NCBI GenBank assembly: GCA_027487575.1
Contig: JAIYDJ010000075.1
Span: 62,001-126,000 of the forward strand
DNA: 64,000 bases
From: Rhodobacter sp.
GTDB taxonomy: Bacteria; Pseudomonadota; Alphaproteobacteria; Rhodobacterales; Rhodobacteraceae
Direction: 5' to 3'
Each line of letters begins with the position of its first letter. Position 1 is the first letter of the stretch. The notes beneath the pieces were generated by a model. That model worked only from the letters and a program-made list of their open reading frames with translations. It was not told the DNA's origin and did no database searches. Of the stretch, positions 28,667 through 36,647 are shown piece by piece. A program made the translations under genes and the position numbers.

Positions 28667-29448
28667 TGGATGGATCGTTCGACCTGCCGCTTCTGGCGGT
28701 GCGCGGGGGGTCGAAATCCTATGGCGGGCGGATCGGCTGCGCCGATGTCTCGTTCGACCTTTACCCGGGTGAAGTGCTGGGCATCGTCGGCGAAAGCGGC
28801 TCGGGCAAGTCCACGCTGCTGTCCTGCCTAGCCGGACATCTCGCCCCCGACACGGGTGAAATCATCTTCCAGACGGCGCAGGGGCCGAGGGACACCCGGA
28901 CGATGTCCGAACCCGAACGCCGCAGGCTGGCGCGGACCGACTGGGCCTTCGTGCACCAGAACCCGCGAGACGGGTTGCGGATGGGCGTCTCCGCAGGCGG
29001 CAATGTGGGCGAGCGGCTGATGGCGGTCGGTGCGCGGCACTATGGCGACATCCGCGCCAAGGCGATCGACTGGCTGGGCCGGGTCGAGATCGACGCGGAC
29101 CGGATCGACGACCGCCCATCGGCGTTCTCGGGCGGCATGCAGCAGCGTCTGCAGATCGCGCGCAATCTGGTGACGGGCCCGCGTCTGGTGTTCATGGACG
29201 AACCGACCGGCGGCCTTGATGTTTCGGTGCAGGCCCGGTTGCTGGACCTTTTGCGCGGACTGGTGCGCGAGATGGGCCTTTCGGCGATCATCGTCACGCA
29301 TGATCTGGCGGTGGTGCGGTTGCTGGCGGACCGTCTGATGGTGATGAAATCGGGGCATGTGGTGGAACAGGGCCTGACCGATCAGGTGTTGGATGACCCG
29401 CAGCATGGGTATACGCAGTTGCTGGTATCCTCTGTTCTGCAGGTGTGA
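28666..29448 (+). CDS. phnK: C-P lyase ATP-binding protein PhnK
   Basis: 260 aa. ABC-type Walker A GESGSGKST, signature SGGMQQR and Walker B LVFMDEP are all present. PhnK binds the core complex and is needed in vivo for C-P bond cleavage rather than for transport. A GTG directly before the ATG could serve as start. GGGGAGG precedes it and it overlaps the phnJ stop. Confidence 0.92.
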   Translation: MDGSFDLPLLAVRGGSKSYGGRIGCADVSFDLYPGEVLGIVGESGSGKSTLLSCLAGHLAPDTGEIIFQTAQGPRDTRTMSEPERRRLARTDWAFVHQNPRDGLRMGVSAGGNVGERLMAVGARHYGDIRAKAIDWLGRVEIDADRIDDRPSAFSGGMQQRLQIARNLVTGPRLVFMDEPTGGLDVSVQARLLDLLRGLVREMGLSAIIVTHDLAVVRLLADRLMVMKSGHVVEQGLTDQVLDDPQHGYTQLLVSSVLQV

Positions 29449-29451
29449 AGG

Positions 29452-30414
29452 ATGATTGCAGCCTATCGGTTTGAGAACGGCAGGATGGTGCCTTTGGCGC
29501 AGGGCGCGCCCATCGACGCGGCCTTGTGGGTGGATCTGTACAAGCCCTTGCCGGGGCAGGAAGATCTGACCAATTCGCTGGGGGTCGAGGTGCCTTCGCT
29601 GGCCGATATGGAAGAGATCGAGATTTCCAACCGGCTCTACCGCGAAAACGGCATCGACTACATGACGGTGGTTCTGCCGGGCATGTCGGAAACCCGGCAG
29701 CCGATGTCGGGACCCGTGACGTTCATCCTGACCCCTGCACGGCTGGTGTCGGTGCGCCACCACGTGCCGCGGCCGTTCGAGACCTATCCCGACCGCGCCG
29801 ACAAGGTGGGTCCCGGCTGCGACTGCGCCGAAAAGGTTTTTCTGGGCCTGATCGAGGAAATCATCGGTCGCCTTGCCGACCTTCTGGAAGGCTCGGGCCG
29901 CGCCCTGGAAGACGTGTCGCGCGCGGTCTTCGCCAGCGACCAGCGGCAGAAAACGGCCGCAGGATTGCAGGACGCGCTGGAACGTGTGGGCCGCGAAAGC
30001 GATCTGGTGGCCCGCATCCGGCTGTCGCTGCTGACGCTGGAACGGGCGGTGAGTTTTTTCGGCCAGACGCTGGGCGACCGCCCGGTGGGCGAGGCGCTGC
30101 GCCCCGTCGTCAAGGGCATGATGCGCGACTTGCAGGCGCTGGAGGTGCATGGCGACTATCTGTCGACCCGGGTGGCGCAGGCGACGGATGCGACGCTGGG
30201 CATGATCAACCTGCTGCAGAACACCGCCGTGCGCATCGTGTCGGTGGTGGCGGTGCTGTTCCTGCCGCCCACCCTGATCGCAAGCATCTACGGGATGAAC
30301 TTCCGCTTCATGCCCGAACTCGACAAGGCATGGGGATACCCCATGGCGCTTGGGCTGATGGTGGCCTCGGCTGCGGCCACCTATACGTTTTTCAAATGGA
30401 AGAACTGGTTATGA
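29452..30414 (+). CDS. CorA-family metal ion transporter embedded in phn operon
   Basis: 320 aa. The C-terminal pair of transmembrane helices carries the selectivity motif YGMNF (about residues 281-285), the hallmark of CorA/ZntB pentameric channels for Mg2+ or similar cations. The N-terminal cytosolic domain is helical with acidic stretches. It starts 4 bp after phnK and overlaps phnL by 4 bp, so it is fully integrated into the operon. This is not a usual component of phn operons. It may supply divalent metal for the lyase or for nucleotide-phosphate work. Confidence 0.85.
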   Translation: MIAAYRFENGRMVPLAQGAPIDAALWVDLYKPLPGQEDLTNSLGVEVPSLADMEEIEISNRLYRENGIDYMTVVLPGMSETRQPMSGPVTFILTPARLVSVRHHVPRPFETYPDRADKVGPGCDCAEKVFLGLIEEIIGRLADLLEGSGRALEDVSRAVFASDQRQKTAAGLQDALERVGRESDLVARIRLSLLTLERAVSFFGQTLGDRPVGEALRPVVKGMMRDLQALEVHGDYLSTRVAQATDATLGMINLLQNTAVRIVSVVAVLFLPPTLIASIYGMNFRFMPELDKAWGYPMALGLMVASAAATYTFFKWKNWL

Positions 30415-31106
30415 CAACGTTTTCCGGCATTCAGGTCGCGGGTCTGGGCAAAAGCTTCACGCTGCACAATCAGGGCGGAACGGTCATCCCGGTGATGGTG
30501 GATGGCGCGCTGTCGGTCGGTCCGGGCGAATGCGTGGGTCTGGTGGGCGCATCGGGGGCGGGCAAGTCGACGCTGATGCGGATGATCTGGGGCAATTATC
30601 TGGCGCAGGCGGGGTCGATCCTGGTGGACGGCGTCGACGTGGCGCAGGCGGCCCCGCGCCAGATCATCGCGCTGCGGCGTCTGACCCTGGGCTATGTCAG
30701 CCAGTTCCTGCGTGTCGTGCCGCGTGTGCCGACGCTCGACGTGGTGGCCGAACCGCTGCGCGTGCTGGGGGTGCCCGAAGATCAGGCGCGGGCGCGTGCG
30801 GCAACCCTGTTGGCGCGGCTGAACATCCCCGAACGGCTGTGGTCGCTGTCACCCACCACCTTTTCGGGGGGCGAACAGCAGCGCGTCAACATCGCGCGCG
30901 GCTTTGCCCATGCCTATCCGGCGCTGTTGCTGGATGAACCGACCGCCAGCCTTGATGCGGCCAACCGCGAGGTCGTGCTGTCCCTGATCGAAGAGGCGAA
31001 GGCGCGCGGCGCGGCCATCCTTGGAATTTTCCACGACGAAGGCGCGCGGAACCGGGTGTGCGACCGGGTCGTGGATGTGACCGCCTTCACCCCGAAAGCC
31101 GCCTGA
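30411..31106 (+). CDS. phnL: C-P lyase subunit PhnL
   Basis: 231 aa. Walker A GASGAGKST, signature SGGEQQRVNIARG and Walker B LLLDEPTASLD are visible, as in the ABC-type PhnL. PhnL works with PhnG, PhnH and PhnI in the nucleosidase step. Overlaps the corA-like stop by 4 bp and abuts phnN. A long overlapping frame covers part of it but starts far upstream inside corA. Confidence 0.92.
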   Translation: MTTFSGIQVAGLGKSFTLHNQGGTVIPVMVDGALSVGPGECVGLVGASGAGKSTLMRMIWGNYLAQAGSILVDGVDVAQAAPRQIIALRRLTLGYVSQFLRVVPRVPTLDVVAEPLRVLGVPEDQARARAATLLARLNIPERLWSLSPTTFSGGEQQRVNIARGFAHAYPALLLDEPTASLDAANREVVLSLIEEAKARGAAILGIFHDEGARNRVCDRVVDVTAFTPKAA

Positions 31107-31637
31107 ATGCCGGGACTGTTCGCCATTGTCGGGCCATCCGGGGCGGGCAAGGATACGCTTCTGGCAGGGGCGCTGGCGGCGCGGCCCGATCTGGTGCTGG
31201 TGCGCCGGGTGATCACCCGGCCGACCGAGGCGGGCGGCGAGGAGTTCGACGGCGTCACCGAAGCCGAGTTTGCCCGGCGCATGGCGGCGGGGGCGTTTGC
31301 GTTGCACTGGCAGGCGCACGGTCTGTCCTACGGCATCCCGGCGGCGCAGATCGACCCGGGCCGGACGGTGTTGTTCAACGGGTCGCGCGCGGCGCTGCCC
31401 GCGGCACAGGCGCGATTCCCGGCCCTCGTCGTGGTGCTGGTGACCGCGCCGGTGGCCGTGCTGGCCGCCCGTCTGGCCGCGCGCGGCCGCGAGACGGCGG
31501 CGGACATCGCCGCACGGCTGGAACGGGCGGGGTTCGACCTGCCCGCCGGTCTGGACGTGCGGCAGGTGATCAATGACGGCACGCCGGCAGAAGGTGTCGC
31601 GCGGCTTCTGGCCGCGCTTCAGCCCAGCAGGGGATAG
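31107..31637 (+). CDS. phnN: Ribose 1,5-bisphosphate phosphokinase PhnN
   Basis: 176 aa. P-loop GPSGAGKDT at residues 9-17, guanylate-kinase-like fold. PhnN converts ribose 1,5-bisphosphate, the product after cyclic-phosphate opening, into PRPP, so the sugar is recycled. It starts directly after the phnL stop and its 3' end overlaps the convergent DUF1045 gene by 19 bp. Last gene of the operon. Confidence 0.92.
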   Translation: MPGLFAIVGPSGAGKDTLLAGALAARPDLVLVRRVITRPTEAGGEEFDGVTEAEFARRMAAGAFALHWQAHGLSYGIPAAQIDPGRTVLFNGSRAALPAAQARFPALVVVLVTAPVAVLAARLAARGRETAADIAARLERAGFDLPAGLDVRQVINDGTPAEGVARLLAALQPSRG

Positions 31638-32299
31638 CGGTGCAGGATCCGGAACATTCCGTCGTCGGCCTGCCCGAACAACGCCAGGTCCGACAGAACG
31701 AAAGGCTGCGGCACCAGCGGTTGCAGATGCGGCCGCAGGGCCTGCAGTGTTGCGGCACTGTCGGCATCCGACAGCGCGCCCGTCAGCGTCAGGTGGAACT
31801 GGAACTGGTCCATCACGTAAGGATAGCCCCATTCGGCCAGCAGGTCGCGCTGGCGCGCCGTCAACTGGTCCGGCTTGCGGCGGGCGAACTCTTGCGGCGT
31901 GGGCGGGGCCCGGAAACCGTCCAGCGCCATGACGACCTCGGCGGCCAATGCGGCCAGGGCCGTGGTGTCGCCCTGCGGGATCAGGGCGACAAAGCCGTGC
32001 AGGTCCACCAGTTGCAACCCCGGCAACGTGACCGGAGCCAGCCGTGCAGCCAGCGCCTTGACCGCACCTTGCAACCCGGCCGCATCGGTGCCGACGGCCA
32101 GATGGAACGGCGGCTTGATCGTGCCGTGAAAGCCGTATTTGCGTGGCGTTGCCGTCAGATCGGAAACAGGCCGGGGCAACCCCGCGACCACAGGATGGGC
32201 CACCGTGGCCCCGGCTTCGGCATCCCACCCCAGCCAATGGGCAGTGAAATCGGCGAAAGCCCCCGCAGGGGGCGCATAATAGATCGCGTAGCGTTGCAT
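31619..32299 (-). CDS. DUF1045 phn-associated 2H phosphoesterase
   Basis: 226 aa. Two HxT motifs of the 2H phosphoesterase superfamily (FHGTIK, H58/T60; FHLTLTG, H169/T171) are spaced as in cyclic phosphodiesterases. The family is typically found beside phn genes. With no phnP in the window, it is the best local candidate to open the 5-phosphoribosyl 1,2-cyclic phosphate made by PhnJ. That activity is inferred. Convergent with phnN (19-bp overlap) and divergent from phnM. Confidence 0.85.
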   Translation of the reverse strand: MQRYAIYYAPPAGAFADFTAHWLGWDAEAGATVAHPVVAGLPRPVSDLTATPRKYGFHGTIKPPFHLAVGTDAAGLQGAVKALAARLAPVTLPGLQLVDLHGFVALIPQGDTTALAALAAEVVMALDGFRAPPTPQEFARRKPDQLTARQRDLLAEWGYPYVMDQFQFHLTLTGALSDADSAATLQALRPHLQPLVPQPFVLSDLALFGQADDGMFRILHRYPLLG

Positions 32300-32343
32300 G
32301 CCGTCTCCATCCGCGTCATTTCCGGGGCAGCTACAGGCACCGC

Positions 32344-32361
32344 GTCACAGGGCTGTGACAG
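32344..32361. promoter_or_regulatory. Palindrome / reverse Pho-box-like site between DUF1045 gene and phnM
   Basis: GTCACAG - GG - CTGTGAC (32344-32359) is a perfect inverted repeat. Read leftwards, 32361-32344 also reads CTGTCAC - AGCC - CTGTGAC, the 7-4-7 layout of a Pho box (6/7 and 5/7 matches). It lies between two divergent genes, 45 bp from the DUF1045 start and 58 bp from phnM. Which protein binds is open. Confidence 0.45.
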
Positions 32362-32418
32362 TCCCGGTGCACCACATCCCATCGCCCGTGCGGCGTCAAG
32401 TTCAGGACCGACCCCCCG

Positions 32419-33573
32419 ATGACCGATAGCATGACCGACACCATCCTTGCCAACGCCACGCTCGTCCTGCCGACCGAGGTGATCCGGGGCAGCCTGCATC
32501 TGTCGGGAAGCCGGATCGCGGGCATCGACCATGGCACGGGCGTGCCGCCGGGGGCCATCGACTGCGGTGGCGATCTGGTGCTGCCCGGCCTGATCGAATT
32601 GCACACCGACAATCTGGAACGCCACATCCAGCCGCGCCCCAAGGTCGACTGGCCCCATGCCGCCGCCATCATCGCGCATGACGCGGAACTTGCCAGCGTG
32701 GGCATCACCACGGTGTTCGATGCGCTGCGGGTCGGCTCGGTGCTGTCGAACACCACCACCGGCTACGGAGAGTACGCCCGTCAACTTGCCGACGAAATCC
32801 TGACGTTGCGCGCCGCCGATGCGCTGCGCATCAGCCATTTCCTGCACCTGCGCGCCGAGATCTGTTCCGAAACCCTGATCGAGGAGATGGCCAAGTTCGG
32901 CCCCGCCGACCGGATCGGCATCGTCAGCCTGATGGACCATACCCCCGGAGAGCGGCAGTTCCGCGACATCAACCAGTTGCGCAAATACGTCACCGGCAAG
33001 CACGGTGCGACCGAGGCGGATTTCCAGGATCATATCGCGGGTCTGGTGGCGATCTCGGATAGGCTGGGCACGGTCCATGAACAGACGGCGGTGGCCGAGG
33101 CGCGGCGCTATGGGGCGGTGCTGGCAAGCCACGACGACACGACCGAGGTGCATGTGCGGACCTCGGCCGGGTATGGCGCGCATTTCGCCGAGTTTCCTGT
33201 CACCTTCGAGGCGGCTCAGGCCTGCCGCACCCACGGGATCAAGGTGATGATGGGGGCGCCGAACCTGATCCGGGGCGGCTCCCATTCGGGCAATGTCGCG
33301 GCGCAGGCGCTCGCCGAGGCGGACCTTCTGGACATCGTGTCATCCGATTATGTGCCCTCGGCCCTGCTGTCGGCGTCGCTGATGCTGGGCGATCTGTGGG
33401 GCGACATGGCGCGCGGGGTGGCAACCGTGACGCAGGCCCCGGCGGCGGCGGCGGGGCTGACCGACCGGGGGCATCTGGACATCGGGGCGCGGGCGGATGT
33501 CATCCGCGTCACGCGGATCGGGGCGACGGGTGCGCTGCGGGGGACCTGGGTGCAGGGCCGTCGGGTCGCCTAG
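32419..33573 (+). CDS. phnM: Alpha-D-ribose 1-methylphosphonate 5-triphosphate diphosphatase
   Basis: 384 aa. This is the canonical PhnM: LPGLIELHTDNLERH with metal ligands H62 and D64, SLMDHTPGERQF, LASHDDT and GAPNLIRGGSHSGN all match the E. coli type. PhnM removes pyrophosphate from the ribosyl triphosphate before the radical step. It is transcribed apart from phnGHIJKLN, preceded by a 119-bp spacer with a palindrome. Its end overlaps the convergent CHAD gene by 4 bp. Confidence 0.93.
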   Translation: MTDSMTDTILANATLVLPTEVIRGSLHLSGSRIAGIDHGTGVPPGAIDCGGDLVLPGLIELHTDNLERHIQPRPKVDWPHAAAIIAHDAELASVGITTVFDALRVGSVLSNTTTGYGEYARQLADEILTLRAADALRISHFLHLRAEICSETLIEEMAKFGPADRIGIVSLMDHTPGERQFRDINQLRKYVTGKHGATEADFQDHIAGLVAISDRLGTVHEQTAVAEARRYGAVLASHDDTTEVHVRTSAGYGAHFAEFPVTFEAAQACRTHGIKVMMGAPNLIRGGSHSGNVAAQALAEADLLDIVSSDYVPSALLSASLMLGDLWGDMARGVATVTQAPAAAAGLTDRGHLDIGARADVIRVTRIGATGALRGTWVQGRRVA

Positions 33574-34388
33574 GCCCAGAACGGCCCGGCCTTCTGCAGG
33601 GACCTCCAGGCCTTTCCTGCCGCCGTCAGCACGGCGGTTTCCGCGTCCGAGGTGACCGGCTCGCGGGTCAGGGCACGGGCCAGCGCCAGATCGTTCAGCA
33701 TTCCCAGACTGTCCTGCAGGTTGCGCAGATGGGTCAGGAACCGCTCGCGCCTGTCCCCCGGCCAGAAGGGGGAAAAGTACTCGGACAGATAGCGCAGCGT
33801 CTTGAGGTCCTTGCGCAGCTCGTGGCGCGGTTCGTCCGCCAGCGTCGCCAGATCGGTGCCGTGATCGATGCAAGCCTCCAGCGCCCGGTCCAGCGCGCGT
33901 CGCCCCAGCCGTGTCAGACCCCGGCGGTTCCACTGCTTGCCCCGCCTGCCGCCCCGCTGCCAGCCGGTGCCGTTCAACCTCGCGCGCAAGCCCGCCGCAA
34001 AGCCGTCTGCCTTGAGGGCGACGAGTTCCGCCCGGACTTCGCCACGGATGCGGTCGGCATCTGCGGCAAGACCGGCTACCGCCTCGGGGTCGAGGCAGCC
34101 TGCCAGAAGCACGTCGGCATCGCGGAGCCGCCCAAGACAGCGGAACAGTCCGCGCGCCTCGCCTGCCATTTCGCGCCGGGCATCCGGGTCGATCACCGGC
34201 GAAAATCCCGTCAGTGCCGACCGGAACCGGCGCAGCGCAACCCTTGCCTTGTGCGGCCCCTCGGGGTTGTCATCGGTCATCACCTGCGACAACTGGGTGG
34301 CAAAGGTGTCTCCACACTGGCAGGCGATCCGGCGAAACCCGTTTTCAGGGGTCATCGTCGGTTTCAGGAAGGCATCGGTATCGGCCAC
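33570..34388 (-). CDS. CHAD-domain protein
   Basis: 272 aa from a GTG start preceded by GGGAG. The whole protein is a CHAD domain: histidine- and arginine-rich helices such as HKARVALRRFRSALTGF and HELRKDLKTLRYLSEYF form the basic groove that binds polyphosphate. CHAD proteins often accompany polyphosphate or triphosphate-tunnel (CYTH) proteins; here there is no CYTH domain. Its location at the end of the phosphonate locus, overlapping phnM by 4 bp, suggests a link to phosphate storage, which is an inference. Confidence 0.85.
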   Translation of the reverse strand: MADTDAFLKPTMTPENGFRRIACQCGDTFATQLSQVMTDDNPEGPHKARVALRRFRSALTGFSPVIDPDARREMAGEARGLFRCLGRLRDADVLLAGCLDPEAVAGLAADADRIRGEVRAELVALKADGFAAGLRARLNGTGWQRGGRRGKQWNRRGLTRLGRRALDRALEACIDHGTDLATLADEPRHELRKDLKTLRYLSEYFSPFWPGDRRERFLTHLRNLQDSLGMLNDLALARALTREPVTSDAETAVLTAAGKAWRSLQKAGPFWA

Positions 34389-34548
34389 GGTTCGGCTCCC
34401 ATTCGGATCGGTTCACTTTATCCCAAAGGCGCGCCGCGTCGAGCCTTTGTGCCGACAGGTCGCATTTGCCCGATCTTCTGGCGAAACTGCGCCTGACTTC
34501 GCGCCGCGTCTGCGGCACCCTGCGGCCCAAGCCGACCCGGGAGCGCGC

Positions 34549-35652
34549 ATGAAGATCGTCAAGCTGGAAACCTTTGCCACGCCCTTCGTCGGCTTTGTGC
34601 GGGCGACATCGGAAACCGGGGCCACCGGATGGGGGCAGGTTTCGACCTACAACGCCGACATCACCTGCACCGTGTTCCACCGCCAGATTGCGCCGCATGC
34701 TCTGGGCACCGATGCGCTCGATTTTGCAGATACGCTGAACCTGATCCAGGAACGCGAACACAAGTTTCCGGGCAGCTATCTGCGCCGGGCGATGACGGGC
34801 CTTGATACCGCGCTGTGGGACCTGCGCGGGCGGCTGGAGGGCAAACCGGTCGCCACGCTGCTGGGCGGATCGCCCGGTCCGGTGCGGGCCTATGCCAGTT
34901 CGATGAAGCGCGACATCACCCCCGAGGACGAGGCCGCCCGTTTTGTCCGGCTGCGCGACGAAAAGGGGTTCACCGCCTTCAAGTGGCGGGTGGGGGCGGA
35001 ATGTGGCCGCGATCAGGACGAATGGCCCGGCCGGACCGAGGAAGTGGTGCCGGTGGTGGCCAAGGCGCTGGGCGACGGCATCGAAAAACTGGTGGATGGC
35101 AATTCGTGCTATTCACCCCGCCGGGCGGTTGAGGTGGGCTGGATGCTGGAAGACAACGGCATCGGCCATTTCGAGGAACCCTGCCCCTACTGGGAATTCG
35201 ACCAGACCCGCATCGTGCGCGAGACACTGAACCTTGATGTGGCCGGGGGCGAGCAGGACTGCGAATTCACCGCCTTCCGCAGCATGATCAACGAACATGT
35301 CGTCGACATCGTTCAGCCTGATGTGATGTATCTGGGCGGGATGCACCGCACCCTGCAGGTCTGCAAGATGGCTGCCGCCAAGGGGCTGCCCGTGACCCCC
35401 CACGCTGCCAATCTGGGGCTGGTGACCATGTGCACGATGCACCTGCTGCGCGCGATCCCCAACGCGGGCAAGTATCTGGAGTTTTCCATCGAGGGTCCGG
35501 ACTATTACCCGTGGCAGGAGGGGCTGTTTCTGGGCGACCCCTATGCCATCACCGACGGCCATGCCACGGTGACCGACGCGCCGGGCTGGGGCATCGACAT
35601 CGACCCCGCATGGCTTGACCGTGCGGCCTATCAGGTATCGGAGACGGCATGA
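34549..35652 (+). CDS. Enolase-superfamily (mandelate racemase-like) enzyme
   Basis: 367 aa from MKIVKLETFATPFVGF, with CGGGAG upstream (as CCCGGGAG). The C-terminal barrel has metal-ligand candidates D183, E209 and E235 and a catalytic histidine H285 in VTPHAANLG; the usual KxK is KWR (K145). The residues fit dehydratases or epimerases for sugar acids or carboxylates. The substrate cannot be read from the sequence. Overlaps the following SDR by 4 bp, so a dehydration-then-dehydrogenation pair is plausible. Confidence 0.8.
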   Translation: MKIVKLETFATPFVGFVRATSETGATGWGQVSTYNADITCTVFHRQIAPHALGTDALDFADTLNLIQEREHKFPGSYLRRAMTGLDTALWDLRGRLEGKPVATLLGGSPGPVRAYASSMKRDITPEDEAARFVRLRDEKGFTAFKWRVGAECGRDQDEWPGRTEEVVPVVAKALGDGIEKLVDGNSCYSPRRAVEVGWMLEDNGIGHFEEPCPYWEFDQTRIVRETLNLDVAGGEQDCEFTAFRSMINEHVVDIVQPDVMYLGGMHRTLQVCKMAAAKGLPVTPHAANLGLVTMCTMHLLRAIPNAGKYLEFSIEGPDYYPWQEGLFLGDPYAITDGHATVTDAPGWGIDIDPAWLDRAAYQVSETA

Positions 35653-36383
35653 CCAACATCCTCATCACCGGCGCAGGGTCCGGCATCGGCCGTGTCACGG
35701 CGCGGGCGTTTCTGGCGGCGGGCTGGCAGGTCGGGCTGATCGGACGGCGGCAAGCCGCGCTGGAGGAAACGGCCGGGGGCAATGCCGCGGCGCTGGTCCT
35801 GCCTTGCGACGTGACCGACCCCGCCGCCGTCGATGCTGCCTTCAAGGCGGCTTTTGACCGGTGGGGGCGGCTGGACGTGCTGTTCAACAACGCAGGCCAG
35901 TCTGCCCCGGCAGCACCCATCGACGAGATTGCTGTGGATACCTGGCTTCAGGTCAACGCGGTGAACATCACCGGCATGTTCCTGTGCGCGCGCGCGGCCT
36001 TTGGCCAGATGCGCCGCCAGTCGCCGCAGGGGGGGCGCATCATCAACAACGGCTCGATCTCGGCTCATGTGCCGCGACCGGGGTCGGTCCCCTATACCAT
36101 GTCGAAACACGCGGTCACCGGTCTGACCCGGACGTTGGGACTGGATGGCCGGGCGTTCAACATCGCCTGCGGCCAGATCGACATCGGCAACGCCCTGACA
36201 GAGATGGCCGCCCGGTTTCCCGCAGGCGTGCCGCAGGCCGACGGCGCGATCAGGACTGAACCGGTGATGGACGCAGCGCACGTGGCCGATGCCGTCATGC
36301 ACATGGCGACGCTGCCGCTGTCGGTGAACATTCCCTTTGTCACGATCATGGCGCGCGACATGCCCTATATCGGGCGGGGATGA
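35649..36383 (+). CDS. SDR-family oxidoreductase
   Basis: 244 aa. Short-chain dehydrogenase: cofactor motif TGAGSGIG at the N-terminus, structural NNAG, and catalytic serine-tyrosine-lysine in NGSISA...YTMSKH. Binds NAD(P)H. Co-translated with the enolase-superfamily gene (4-bp overlap), suggesting it reduces or oxidises the product of that enzyme. Its stop is followed immediately by the antisense small membrane ORF. Confidence 0.87.
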   Translation: MTNILITGAGSGIGRVTARAFLAAGWQVGLIGRRQAALEETAGGNAAALVLPCDVTDPAAVDAAFKAAFDRWGRLDVLFNNAGQSAPAAPIDEIAVDTWLQVNAVNITGMFLCARAAFGQMRRQSPQGGRIINNGSISAHVPRPGSVPYTMSKHAVTGLTRTLGLDGRAFNIACGQIDIGNALTEMAARFPAGVPQADGAIRTEPVMDAAHVADAVMHMATLPLSVNIPFVTIMARDMPYIGRG

Positions 36384-36509
36384 TCAGTGACGGTTCGTGA
36401 TGCGGATCGACGTGCGGCGCAGCACATCCACCAAGGCGCGCATCAGGATCAGCGCCGACGCCAGCCCGGCAAAGGCCAAGGGAATCGCAAGGTTCAGGGA
36501 CTCTGTCAT
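36384..36509 (-). CDS. Tiny membrane ORF, 41 aa
   Basis: Starts MTESLNLAIPLAFAGLASAL with an excellent ribosome site GGAGGAG four bases before the ATG. One hydrophobic helix (LAIPLAFAGLASALILMRALV) and a short basic tail. Stop lies immediately after the SDR stop, convergent. No homologue known to me. The strong ribosome site supports translation. Confidence 0.5.
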   Translation of the reverse strand: MTESLNLAIPLAFAGLASALILMRALVDVLRRTSIRITNRH

Positions 36510-36647
36510 ATCGCTCCTCCGCAGATCGCCATGAATGTTTTATGACACCATGTCTTTACGACATAATAAGGGCATCTTGCCGCAAGAGGTTCCCGACATG
36601 CCTGAAAATTCACCCTTTCTTGAACGGCCTCCCACAAGGATTGATCC

